This document shows, in pieces, positions 44,771 through 56,404 of a stretch of DNA of 64,000 nucleotides (positions within the stretch are counted from its first letter, which is position 1; each line of letters begins with the position of its first letter). The notes under the pieces were generated by a model. The model did not search any database, had not been told where the DNA came from, and worked only from the letters and a program-made list of their open reading frames with translations. The position numbers and the translations under genes are program-made. Source of the DNA: Tomocerus qinae (Eukaryota > Arthropoda > Collembola > Entomobryomorpha > Tomoceridae); NCBI GenBank assembly GCA_020055645.1, contig CM034546.1:65596001-65660000 (forward strand), written 5' to 3'.

Positions 44771-44921
44771 AAGGACGTATTTAGGGGAAGTGCTAAAGCA
44801 CAGCCTAAGTTTCACAAAATACGCTAGAAACTTCCCCAAATAAAAAATATTTTTATGTATAAGAAAACTATTGTCGTGTGATTAAGCACCCCCTTAAAAT
44901 GTGTTATAGTTGCGCCCTTGT
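44771..44921. repeat. MITE, 151 bp, with 8-bp target duplication
   Basis: AAGGACGTATTTAGGGG ... GTTGCGCCCTTGT, flanked by TCACTCTA at 44763-44770 and 44922-44929. The copy in block 4 (about 58345-58512) keeps both repeats. The copy in block 3 is truncated by a deletion. Confidence 0.65.
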
Positions 44922-45425
44922 TCACTCTAGTTGCAATATTATATTATTTTGAAGAAAAAGCTGAAGGTGCTGACTTAATTATTATACCTGATATTTTACC
45001 CTGTGCTTTTGCTGGAAGTGGAAACATTCCGCATAGAAGCAGGCTGAGGCACCATTTCGACCAAAAAGTTAGAGCCTATTTTTGCTAACCGCTGCGCGCT
45101 GCTGTGGAGAATAAAAATATTTTTTAATTATTGTATTTACTAGTTAAATTTTCCTAAACGGTAATATTTCCATATTATCGTAGCGGAAAATATCATTAAA
45201 TTTAAAGTATCATATTTCTGCACTATACCATACTTTAATTTAAAGGCTCATTCATTTAAACTACCGGTTCATTAAAAAAAGTTGTTTAAAATTGAGATAA
45301 TTAATTGTTAATGATATTTATGAAAGTATTAAAATGAAATAAATTGTATGCCATTTCAGAAATAAATTACAGCGACTTCAATAATAAAAACCTCTTCCGA
45401 TTTTCAGTTTATAGCCTATTATGAC

Positions 45426-45930
45426 TGTGGAAATCTCCAGCATAATCGTATGTAAAATTGTGTGCTAGAATGCTTAGGATCATACGATGTCTCCTATCAT
45501 CTTTTCATGAACTTTTGTCCTACTTTTTCTGTAAATGAATGAACAGAAGTCCACTTCCAGACACCAAATTGCATAATTGGTACCTGGAAGCGGACTGTCA
45601 TTTCCAATGTATGAACTAAAGGTCGGACCCTATCTAGATTTGGAAAGCTAAGTATGTCAATGCTAGGTTATTTAAACCTGCGACTTACCTGTAATTTCAA
45701 TTCAGTCGACTCTGGTCTTTACCTGTATACACATCTCTCTTCTCTGTAAATAAACTATTTTAGAGTTATACGTTCTCTCTGACCACACAAGTCTCATTTC
45801 GCCCTTATCTAAAGTAGGCACATCTTTGACTTAGACTTTTTAACTCTCACATCTTCAAGAAATTCACCTCCTACCGATTCTCAAGAACTTGTGTTCTCAA
45901 TCACCCAGCAAAGGTTTTGCAAAATTGAGA
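45426..45930. mobile_element. LTR-like insertion (505 bp) with 5-bp target duplication
   Basis: Starts TGTGGAAATC and is flanked by ATGAC at 45421-45425 and 45931-45935. The paralogous sites in block 3 (about 53875) and block 4 (about 57858, reversed) are uninterrupted, so this is a clean insertion. An AATAAA occurs inside near 45748. Size, TG start and 5-bp duplication fit a solo LTR, but the 3' end is GAGA rather than CA. Confidence 0.65.
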
Positions 45931-46439
45931 ATGACGGCTTCAAATGTAACCGCTATAACCAATTCGTAGTTTTTAAAAACTCGGTAAATCCGGCTTAATT
46001 ATGTAACATATCCACCATTACAACGGGGACAATATTTTGGCAGTTTTGGTTAATTTGGGTACTACAGAACTGAATACCAACATGAATAATGAATACTAAA
46101 CTATGACATGGGTTACCAATAGTAAGTGGTAAATGCTATTTTGTACACTAGTTGGCACATATTCACTGACTGGGTACAGATGCACTGGCTAAGTGCAGAT
46201 ATACTGATTTGACTTGTAAATGGTTATTATGCCTTTAATTTGGGATTTTAGGGTGGGTAACTATTTTGATAGGTGGAACTAAGCATTTGGAGAGCCATAT
46301 TTTCACAAATTTATTTATTTAGTTCCCCAACTGGGAAATTATTGCGGTAAGGGGGACTAAATCGATTAATACGGTGTGTTGAATTACTGTATACTTTAGA
46401 AATTAAAATAAATCTACTTCCATCATTATTCTACCAAAA

Positions 46440-46655
46440 TTGTGCACACTGTCACCTTTACTCAAGCGAGTTTCCGTTACTGCTTGCTGTAGGTTTCTTC
46501 TAAATTTACTTCGTGTCGCAATGGCATCATATAGTTTAAATTATTTTTCTTTAAGCTTTTCAGATACAGATCCACTCCTCTATTGCCTTGTTCAGGCTCT
46601 CCCATGTCTTCTTCTTTGGCTTTTGATTTCAAGTTTACACGGAATGTCATTATGA
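46440..46655 (-). pseudogene. Broken copy of the 84-codon ORF family
   Basis: On the minus strand this matches the intact frame at 56508-56762, but small deletions shift the frame in the middle. Part of duplicated block 2. Confidence 0.45.
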
Positions 46656-46876
46656 ATAATTTTAACTAATTATTTTGATAAGTGTGATTACAAATCACTT
46701 ATTTAATTATATCTGAAACATTACAATTTTAGAAATTTGTTTAAAAAATTGGAGAATAATTCTACAGCTTAAAGATCTAAATTTCCCGCGAAAAAGGGAA
46801 CCTCGCAGTTCTTACGTGGTCATAATTAACAAAACAAGAAAATATTGTCTATCATATGAATAAAAAGAAAAAAATT

Positions 46877-46901
46877 GTTGTGTGTGTATGTGTGTGTGTG
46901 T
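46877..46901. repeat. (TG)n microsatellite
   Basis: An almost uninterrupted TG run of 25 bp with one A. Confidence 0.8.
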
Positions 46902-47146
46902 TAACATTTCAGAGCCTGAATTTGGCTCAGTGGCGTTGGAATGTTACAAACAAATCCAGGCTCTCAACACACACAAATCACACAAAACAATATCTCAGCT
47001 CATTCCACTTCTGCTGCTCTTCTCTCTCGAAGCAGGACAGAAGTGGAATCCAACGGAGCGAGAGAGAACCATTCCAGACTGGCACACACAGCCAAGTTTT
47101 GAAATGAAACGACTCTGCTCCTTCTGCTGTCCATTGTCAATGGACG

Positions 47147-47685
47147 TTTCTCACAACTCCAAGATAACACAGACTGGAGGCATTTCTATTCCTGTCCATG
47201 CTGATTTGGTGACCGTCCACCCTGTCTACTGTCCGTTGTGTCGTATCTTTTTGGGTAAGGAAATTTAGGGTGGGGTATTGTTGTCGTAGGACACGATACA
47301 CTATCCTCATGTAAACAGTAAATTATTGACTTTTGTCGAAGTCAGAGCGGTTGCCCGTAAGGTCTATGCTAAAACGGGCGACCGCTCTGACCGCGACAAA
47401 AGTCAACAATTTTACTATTTACATATAGCTCTACCAAATGCATTCTGTTTGCAACATACATTTTAGCACGCGTACTCAACTCTATAAATAATACAAGCTA
47501 TATTTTTTTTAGATTAACTTTCGAACTTCTCACAACTCCAGGATAACACAGACAAGTTTCGGAGGCATTTCTATTCCTGTACATGTAATTTGGTGACCGG
47601 CCACCCTGTCTACTGTCTACTTACTCTCCGTTGTGTCGTATCTTTTTTGGTAAGGAAATTTGGGGTGGGGTATTGTTGTCGTAGG
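47147..47685. repeat. Direct repeat pair (47147-47290 and 47527-47685) around a foldback element
   Basis: Both copies share TTCTCACAACTCCA, GGAGGCATTTCTATTCCTGT, GTCTACTGTC and GGTAAGGAAATTTAGGGTGG-type stretches. The second copy has a short internal duplication. Between them lies the foldback at 47311-47421. Confidence 0.65.
47311..47421. repeat. Near-perfect foldback hairpin
   Basis: Arms of about 48 bp (47311-47358 and 47373-47421) with a 14-nt loop and a few mismatches. The stem core is GTCAGAGCGG / CCGCTCTGAC followed by GCCCGT / ACGGGC, and the outer stem is GACTTTTGTCG / CGACAAAAGTC. Confidence 0.75.
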
Positions 47686-47844
47686 CGTCACACGGCGACA
47701 TTTCCTATACATTTCCATGGGGCAGAAAAATGTTTTAGACAAAATTATACGAATTAAATACAAATACGAACAAAATTTTTTGACATGTACTTTCACCATG
47801 GTAATGCCCCAAGCAAATGTATAGGAAAGTCGCCGTGTGACGTC
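47685..47844. repeat. MITE-like element with 40-bp inverted termini
   Basis: GGCGTCACACGGCGACATTT...ATGGGGCA at the left and its near complement TGCCCC...AAAGTCGCCGTGTGACGTC at the right enclose about 80 bp. No certain target duplication. Confidence 0.65.
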
Positions 47845-47990
47845 ATAAATCGGCTTACATACACAAAAATTCAGAAGTGCCTGGGAATTCCAAACCTATT
47901 TTACTTCTACTAGCCTTGCAAAATGCCTAGGGTATATGTAAAGTGGTGAGGCAATGATTTTTAACGATTTTGATTTTGATAGCCAATATT

Positions 47991-48200
47991 AAGGGTGGGT
48001 TCATGTTTTAAAATTTAAGGGTTGTTTCATATTTTAAATTTTAAGGGTGCGTCCATGTTTTAAAATTTAAGGGTGGGTTCATATTCTAAATTTTAAAGGT
48101 GGGTTCATTTTTTAAAATTTAAAGGTGGGTTCATATTTTAAATTTTAAAGATGGGTTCATTTTTTAAAATTAAAGGGTGGGTTCATATTTTCTATTTGTA
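47991..48200. repeat. Tandem repeat of about 27-bp units, seven or eight copies
   Basis: Unit GGGTGGGTTCAT followed by a TTTTAAAATTTAA-like tract, drifting from copy to copy, directly upstream of the Cys-rich gene. Confidence 0.8.
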
Positions 48201-48242
48201 TTTTAAATAAATTTTATATTTATTAATGATTATAGTGCTAAA

Positions 48243-48953
48243 ATGAGTTCCGAGAGAAAACGTGCCTGCGCGGGAAATTCTTTCCAAAGAAAAAAGGAAG
48301 AAATGATTTCTCTAAACGACTCAGATCCTGGAAAACTGCCAGTGTCAAAAAGTAAACGATTCTGCTACAATTGTAGGCTGGGCGTGCGTAATTATTACGT
48401 TGAAGGTTAAGCTAATTCAAGAAAAATGTTCTTTGTAATTTTAATTAACAAATCAAATAAATCATAACTGTAAATTAAAATTTAAAAATATAAATATAAC
48501 TTTTTGTGTAATTTTAGGAAAATGTACTAACTGCAAAACGGTCTTCGATCTCGAAATGCCAAAGTTAATTGGAAAGCCGGAAGAGGAATGGACCTAATGT
48601 GCTGGGTGTAAAATAGCCCCTGTTGAAAGTACGTACATGTGTTGTTTAATTTGCAACACCCCGACTGCTGCGGGGTTAATTATACTTGCATCTCATGCGG
48701 AACATCGGAAAAAGATGGAGGAAATGAAACTAAAGTTTCAGCAAGATCAAGAGAATCTGAAGCTTTCATTGCGGCAGGGAAAAAAAGGAGTATTGGAGAT
48801 ACTCCGTTGCCAAACGAAACCGCTCCGATGTCAAATGAAACTGCTTCATTGCCAATTGAGACAGCTCCGTTGCCGAAAGAAACCACTCTGTTGCCAAATG
48901 AAATCACGCCGTTGCCAAATGAAATCACGCCGTTGCCAAATGATACCGCATAA
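48243..48953 (+). CDS. Cys-rich small protein gene with C-terminal repeats (possibly decayed)
   Basis: A first exon from the ATG at 48243 ends at about 48405 in ...FCYNCRLGVRNYYVEG. After an intron ending TTTTAG at about 48517 the frame continues with GKCTNCKTVF. It then meets a TAA at about 48596, after which the same frame goes on with CAGCK and MCCLICNTP. The CxxC pairs (CYNC, CTNC, CAGC, CLIC) look like a zinc-binding domain. Further on, 24-bp tandem repeats (48803-48952) encode PLPNE(T/I)-type repeats in one frame and Cys-rich repeats in another. The family is not recognised. Because of the internal stop it is either a pseudogene or spliced differently from my model. Confidence 0.4.
48803..48952 (+). 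repeat. 24-bp tandem repeats, about six units
   Basis: Units around CCGTTGCCAAATGAAATCAC, the last two almost identical. They encode an eight-residue repeat. Confidence 0.75.
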
Positions 48954-49649
48954 AGCGCTGTTGTCTCATAAAGTATTCTGTGTAATGAAGTTTTTAATGA
49001 GAAAATAAATTTTTAATTGATGTATTTTAAAATTTTATGAAATTTCAAGCGCCCTGTTACTGCCCCGTCCGTAGGACGGGTAACCTTACTCGTAATTTAT
49101 AAGTTCCTTCGATTTATTTTATGTTGAGTTCGAAATATTAGCAATACTAGCAAAAAATGTGGAATAGAAATTTATGTTTGTGATTTTGTTTGTGAAGTTA
49201 AAAATTCGTGCTGTAATCTCTGTGTGCTAGGGAAATAATTGAATAACTTGTAGCAATAACTAGTATATAAATAATAATTCATGTGGTCAACTTAATACGT
49301 TAAAGACATATTATTATTCATCCGTTATTATAGATTAAACACTATCCAGAGGAGTATGAAAAGTCTCGAACCCCCTAAATTCCCAGAACAGAGCGATTGT
49401 TTTCATAAAAGGTCCAAAAATGTGTAATGATAAAATTATCATGATCATGACATTGAGGTAGTCTATTATATTATGGATATTATATTTTATATGATAAAAT
49501 TATCATAGAAAACAGGATATCATAACCTCGCTATATCTTACATATTATGAATATACAATAACATTGAGTTGACAAAATAATGAAATATTCTAAGATATAA
49601 ACCAAAAATTGTACTCCATACTAAAAATAGCACAAATTATGTTTTTCTT
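48954..49649. other. Intergenic region
   Basis: AT-rich. The block duplicated with receptor copy 3 starts at about 49450. No gene seen. Confidence 0.4.
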
Positions 49650-51657
49650 CTACATGTTTTTAGAAGAAATTAGGAGGGATGTTACTATATTCAGACTGGC
49701 ATCAAAGCAGTCCAAAGTGTGTTTGAGTTTTACCGCTTGGAAAACTCCATACCGAATACCAAAGGCTGGTATACTTAACAGCATTTGCTTACAGTATTTT
49801 TTATTATGATTACCGACGGGTAATTCAATTTTTAATGCTTTCAGAGTATCACCCGAACTTTTGTAAAGCAATGAACAAGAGAACAATGTGAAGATAAGTG
49901 CAATTATACATGCGCAAGTTATTATTGCTAGCATAACTACTTGGGCTACATTTTCTGTATTGTGCTGTATAAGGGCAAACATAGTAATTGATTGCACAGC
50001 CACAAAAAAATATATCCAAGATGGAATTAAAGATCTCTTGAGACAATCATTGAGTAATACATTCAAAATACGTAATCCATTAAAGGTCCTGATTTTTTCC
50101 TGTAGACTTGCTTCACTTTCCCTGAAAAACATTTTTACATTGTATATTACAATTTTTACTAATGGAGACGAATAATGGTGGTGAATTTTAATCAATCATT
50201 AGTAAAGATATACCATTAGTCAATCGTAATAATGGTTATCAACAATCAGTCGTAGCAACCTCATTCACATCCACAATTAAAGTTATCAGCTATGTGCCCT
50301 ACCACTTTTTGTATACACCGCTTTTTCAACAAAGTCTTATTTGCAATCAATTATTGTGAACATAAAATTAAAAAAGAATTTTGGGACCTTGGTATAATGT
50401 GTGTATACAAAAAATTATCTATTCACGAATTTCTAATCTACTTCAAAAATGATTTGGTTATCAGGCGTCCTAGCAATTCTGGGATGTGCTGCAAAAAGAG
50501 CAGTACAGAACCGAAAACACTATAGCTAGGATAATAATAAAACAAAAAAGATCATTAGGCTACACAATATTCTAAATGTTTAAACAATTATTCGAAAAAA
50601 ATTGAAATGACATGTTTTTATTGATTAACTTTACTAACAGTGGTAAGAAAATAATTATTGTTAACAAAAAATAAAATAGTATTGACAAACGGAGTTTTCG
50701 ATATTTTTTGCTTTGTTAACATGCTTACTTGATAAATTTGATTTGCAAAAATATTTTGTGGGGTGCACAAGTGGAAAAATTTAATACCTGATCATGTGCA
50801 AATTTAAGCACGTCCTTGTTGCGTATGTTCCTATTACTGCCCCGAGGACAGTAAATAAGACTAGTCCTGGCACCCCTACGATCCAACATTGTACAAATGT
50901 TGACAAACGTTCCGGTTTGATTATATTAAATAATTCCAAACCTTTGACACTTTGCCCCACAACATGTTTTCCCAGGGTTACATAAAACATTATGTACACA
51001 AATAGTGTATGAGGGATGAAGTAGTTTAGTACCATTAATTTCGAAAAAAACACTTCCCAGAAAACGAAAGTTTTAATTCCTGATTTCTTCCAACCTTAAA
51101 AATTACAAAAGTATTACAAATAATTGCATTATACCTAGGTTTTCTACCAATCAAGCCATATAATATTCTTTATTTTCACATTATTAACACAATTTTAACT
51201 TACCTTCATCAAGGATTGGGAATCCTTTCAGACATAGTTGATTTAAAACATGTACGATTTCAGAAGACTTTTTTATAACATTATTGAAAATATTTGATAA
51301 AATTCCAATAGTTAACAAACACATCAGAATCAGTATAGCTTCGGTGTTGATATTTTCTTTAGAGCGAAGGAATAGTACAAATTGTATCGCTTCGAAAACC
51401 ACCAAAGTCAATGTAAAATATTCAGTCACTCTTAGAAGATGCGATGTTGAGGTGGTATAAAATGTTTTCACCGATTTGTTGTATTTGATTGGCAAGTATC
51501 GCTTTAAGATGTTGAAATAAAATCCAAGAGAATCTAAAATTTCATTTCCACAATAGTTTTTGAGATTTGGAATAATATTTCTTTTAAATTTTATTATGAC
51601 CTTTTTTACGATATCGAAGAAAGATTTAGTTTCAAATTTCAAGATGTTGATTTTCAT
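49650..51657 (-). CDS. Gustatory receptor copy 3 (7-TM chemoreceptor)
   Basis: Exons 51657-51204, 51094-50788 and 50121-49650, with phases 1 and 2, give 410 residues without breaks. Very similar to copy 2 (same exon lengths apart from one codon in exon 1). The second intron is 666 bp and free of the TIR transposon. The C-terminus TSLLISSKNM is conserved. It shares its 5' flank with copy 2, so the two probably have the same promoter. Confidence 0.82.
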
Positions 51658-54260
51658 GGTGGTTGACTTTGTAACAACCTCGAATTTAATTATATTTCAG
51701 CTTCACAGGTAGTGAATGTCAGAGAAAAGGCACAAAAGTACAGAAAGTACCTTTTTCATGTCTTGATGTACCAAATAGTAATAAACATGTAGATATTTAT
51801 AGTGGTTTACTGAAAGAAAATCGAATTTGGAATGTGGAATAAAACAGCGCTTTGCAGCTCCGTAGATATTCATGTTATTTACAATTTATAAGGAAGCCAA
51901 TCGCTAATCTAGTTGCCTATTTCTCCAATAGTACACTTACTCAATACTAAATGAATGCTTGTGGTTAAAGTTCTACATAGGTCATGCATGATATTACCAA
52001 AAAATAGAAGTAGAAAGTATTCGTTGTCAGCATGAATGCCCAGCATTTAAGATTATTATCCCCCGCTTCGAACTATAAACCATCTTGTTTTCTTCTGATT
52101 AAATATTATAAGACGTCTTTAGTGATGATATATTTAATTTAAGATCATTGAAGAACTAAAATGAAATTAAGACAATGTCTAAGTTTGTCAAGTGTCATTC
52201 TATCAAGAACTGGAATTTAAATTATAATGCTTTTAAATAATGTATATAAGTTAAGTTAGCGATACATTCTTGCCACTTATTATTCGTTGACTCATGCATA
52301 GCAAGAGTGTTCGGATATTCTTCGTATTCATTCTTCAATACGCAATACTGCCTATATGGACTAGTTTACATGACTGAAATGTTTACATTAGGTTTTTGAC
52401 TTATATACTTATACGTTTATAAGCAGTTGATAAACTTAACGATAAACTTTCAAATGATTAAAAAATGTTTTAAAGTTTGTTGCTTCTTCGTAGCTGGATA
52501 TTCAAAAACCGTCATTCTTCAATAACCAAACAATGCCGTCCATGAATATAAAAGAGATGGGTATGGGAATCAATATTTCCACGGAATATCAAATATCTCG
52601 ATTCAGATAATACATTAATCGTATAATTAACATCGTACATCCAATAGTCATTAAATTTGCTCTTCTATTAGAATCCTTGTATTAAGTAATGAGCCAACTT
52701 TGATTTCCGAATGCAGATCGATTGCGGGGAAAACTAATCGCAATTTAAAATAACACTGAAAAAACTTGAAAACTAGCAAGTATTTCAACTAAAAATAAGC
52801 TATCACTATCAATTAAATGACCCATTGCTATTGCCAGGGTAATGATATTTGATTTTTAAGCATATTATAACAAGAGAAGGTAATAATTCAGGCCGCCCAT
52901 TATTATTATTATGAAAAATTACAGCAACAGTTACGCAAAGGTAATGTTAATGATGTAATATTTACATAGCTGTATTGTTATTGACTTGTTGGGATTGCAT
53001 ATTGAGAGATTGTGGATTTTGAATATGTTGGCATTTGAACTTGAGTGAAATTGAATTAAATATAAGCTAATCACAGAGTTAATCAAACAAGACCTTTATT
53101 TTTAAAACAATAATGAAACTTTATGACAGTTCAGGTACTACAAAGAGTTACAGCTTAAATGTTATTATGATTTAATTGTAATGTGAAATGTGTCTATGTA
53201 GCCTCATCTCCACTAGCCATTACATCTATAAATTACACAATCTTAGGTAACTGTCACAAAACCTTTAGGTAAATATATCTTTGTATCAGGGTGAAGTATA
53301 TTAATATTTTAATATCACGGCTTTACTTTACATATCAACATCACCAAGGAATGAAACCCATACTCACTCTAAAGGACGTATTTAGGGGAAGGGCTAAAGC
53401 ACAGCCTAATATTCCCAAAATACGCTAGAAACTTTCCCAAATTTAATAAAAAATATTTTTATGTATAAGAAAATGCTTAAATGTTATTATGATTTAATTG
53501 TAATAGTGTCTACGTAGCCTCATCTCCACTAGCCATTACATCGTGCGCGCTGCTGTGGAGAATAAAAATATTTTTTAATTATTGTATTTACTAGTTAAAT
53601 TTTCCTAAACAGTAATATTTCCATATTATCGTAGCGGAAAATATCATTAAATTTAAAGTATCATATTTCTGCACTATACTACACTTTAATTTAAAGGCTC
53701 ATTCATTTAAACTACCGGTTCATTAAAAAAAGTTGTTTAAAATTGAGATAATTAACTGTTAATGATATTTATGAACGTATTAAAATGAAATAAATTGTAT
53801 GCCATTTCAGAAATAAATTACAGCGACTTCAATAATAAAAACCTTTTCCGATTTTCTGTTTATAGCCTATTATAACGGCTTCAAATGTAACCGCTATAAC
53901 CAATTCGTAGTTTTTAAAACTCGGTAAATCCGGCTTAATTACGTAACATATCCACCATTACAACGGGGACAATATTTTGGCAGTTTTGGTTAATTTGGGT
54001 ACTACAGAACTGAATACCAACATGAATAATGAATACTAAACTATGGCATGGGTTACCAATAGTAAGTGGTAAATGCTATTTTGTACACTAGTTACTAGTT
54101 GGCACATATTCACTGACTGGGTACTGATGCACTGGCTAAGTGCAGATGGTATACTGATTTGATTTGTAAATGGTTATTATGCCTTTAATTTGGGATTTTA
54201 GGGTGGGGGACTGTTTTGATAGGGGGAACTAAGCATTTGGAGAGCCATATTTTCACAAAG
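51658..54260 (-). repeat. Duplicated 5' flank of receptor copy 3 (block 3)
   Basis: Corresponds to 43043-46310. A deletion and a small internal duplication occur at about 53470-53545, where a TTAAATGTTATTATG stretch is repeated and the MITE is cut. Block 3 stops at about 54260, before the 84-codon ORF part. Confidence 0.75.
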
Positions 54261-56404
54261 GACGAAATCCACATTTTTGTGTAATATTCGGCCCTACCTT
54301 AAAATAGGGACTGCAAAGGAATATGAAGTTGAAATTTTGCTGAGGTGTAGATTTAATTCCCTATTTTCAAAACATGCAAGAACCAGAGTGCTGCACCCTC
54401 CCAAACGAGAGATATTAATTATTTTGTAGGCACGGTTTTTACATGTAATTAATAGGGAAATAAAAATTTCTTAAAGAATTCGGTATAAAAACGGTATACT
54501 GCAAACTCCAAAAGATATGAAATTCGGGGACATAATTGATTATATATTGGAGCACATCATATGCAAAATCCAGCGTGCTGCACTTCCTACTTTCGACGTT
54601 TCAGCAACCGGAAGAACGTTTTTCGATTTTTATGCTACTTTCTTTGCTACCATAGAGTATGACGTCATATCTGATAAGGTTTTCTATGATGGTAACTATG
54701 GACATCTAATATGCAACAATCCTTTCTCGGCTGTTTGGGTCAACAATATTAATGTCACCAAAATTGCACTTTTTAACCAGCGGAGTCTACTTTATGCCTA
54801 CGTCGCTTGTCTGTCTGTCTAATTTTTAGTGCCTATAATAATCAAGTGTGTAAAATCGGTATTTTGTAAATTGTTTTTGAATAGTTCCATGATAAATTGG
54901 AATTGTCAAAAGTGTCTGGTTTTTGATTGTAAAAACATTTACACATCATTTTCTCAGCACTTTGAGGTTTGCAACCAAAAATAGTTTTCAGATTCGGAAG
55001 CTCGCAGCAAAATTCCCAAAATACGAATTACTATTAAATTCACAATATTTTGACAAAAATGCAAAACCCGCATCTATTCATTGTTATCTTTTTCCTTTTT
55101 CAGTCTTCTTTCTTTCCTTCGAATCGAACGAAATCGAATCACAAAAATTCGTTTTCGTAAATGGGGGTTTTGATGAAGGCTTTTACAGCCTTGTGTAAAA
55201 TGTGTACCAAGTGCCAAGGTAGGTAAAATTTTAGATTGAAGGGGACAACGACAAGGGTTGAGGCAATTTCATGCTCAAGAAACAGGAAACTGCAGGGGAC
55301 AAAGGGGAATATCCCCTCAATCGTGGTTGCAAAAAAATCGGTTCTTCAAGCATGAAATTGCCATTTGTCACATCACTTATGTTCTTGTCACAAATGGGGA
55401 TGTTGCTAGATGACAGCAAAGATTATGATAGAGGGTAAATATGAATCGAGATACTTTTTTGGAAATTCCCTGAGACCACTAGTCCTACAGTAAATTAAAA
55501 ATTCTTTTTTAAAAACTATTCTACAGTTATAAGGAATATTTCACATTATTTTGTTCGACATCGTTCGAAAATATCATCGGTTGAAATCAAATGTTTGTGT
55601 ACTTTGGGTATTTATAACCTCAAGTGAGAGACAAAAATGTGAAATTTTCCTTATAACTACTATCACCATTTTTAGCGGTTAACAAAGAGCTAAGACGCCT
55701 CCATTACAAGGGCATAGAGGGATATTCCCTGATTTTGCACCCGATTGGAATTCTACATATGATGTCACAGAGATGTAAGCACCTAAGACCAAGTAACAAT
55801 GATTATTTGGTTGAGTGGGGTGCCTACTTCCCTGTGGTAGTAAGTGGAATACGAATTGGGTGCAAAAATCAGGAAAACGCCTCCTATGTCTTCACCTTGT
55901 AGTGGTGTTGATGATGTAAAATGCGTTACTAGAACAACAAAATCGACGCATCTTGGTGATGTATGTTAGGTAAAGCCTTGGGTAATGCCAATAATTAACT
56001 ACTTATTTTCAGCATCTTTCTGCAGCCAGTTTGAGGTGTGGGTGCATTCAGTTTGCTTTTAGCTGAGAAAAAGTCCGTGGTCACGGATACAGCCGCTGAT
56101 CCTCCATGTGCCTGCACTTAGTTTTCCTGTTCAAACTGGCTGCAGAAAGAGAGCAAAACATCCTATTGACTTCACCTAAAGGGGGAGGGACTGTCATAGT
56201 TACGTTCGAAACACATTGGTATAGTATGTGTACCAAGCAGGTTCGTCCCTTGTCGTTACCCATTTCTAAAATAAAAGATCTTGTTGCTATAGCCCAGAAT
56301 TTTGAAAATATGACGTCACTATTGAAATATCTGGGGCCGAGTACCCCTGATCTAATTTATATTCAAATTTTATGGCTGTGGGGCCGGGGTCACCGCGGAA
56401 ATCA
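54261..56404. other. Single-copy region between blocks, repeats only
   Basis: Frames at 54517-54822 (101 codons) and 54923-55198 (91 codons) have no recognisable domain. Inverted repeats occur at 55525-55660 (AAGGAATATTTCACATT type), 55725-55885 (CTGATTTTGCACCC with its complement) and 56012-56155 (CTTTCTGCAGCCAGTTTGA with its complement, about 19 bp). They look like nested MITEs. No gene called. Confidence 0.4.

Larger units (their letters stand above)
43043..46680 (-). repeat. Duplicated 5' flank of receptor copy 2 (block 2)
   Basis: Matches 51658-54260 in the same orientation and 57130-60275 reversed. Compared with these, block 2 carries the extra 505-bp element at 45426-45930. It also has, like block 3 but unlike block 4, about 140 bp inserted right before the receptor start (about 43052-43190) that derives from block-1-type sequence. 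No other gene. Confidence 0.75.

Noticed and set aside
46882..47268. 128-codon ORF starting in the TG microsatellite
   Set aside because: It begins in the microsatellite and crosses an inverted repeat and the direct-repeat pair; the composition is not gene-like.
47991..48200. CRISPR array
   Set aside because: Units are contiguous without unique spacers, and the genome is eukaryotic; it is an ordinary tandem repeat.
54517..55198. Frames of 101 and 91 codons
   Set aside because: Surrounded by foldback repeats, no domains, and no paralogue in the duplicated blocks.
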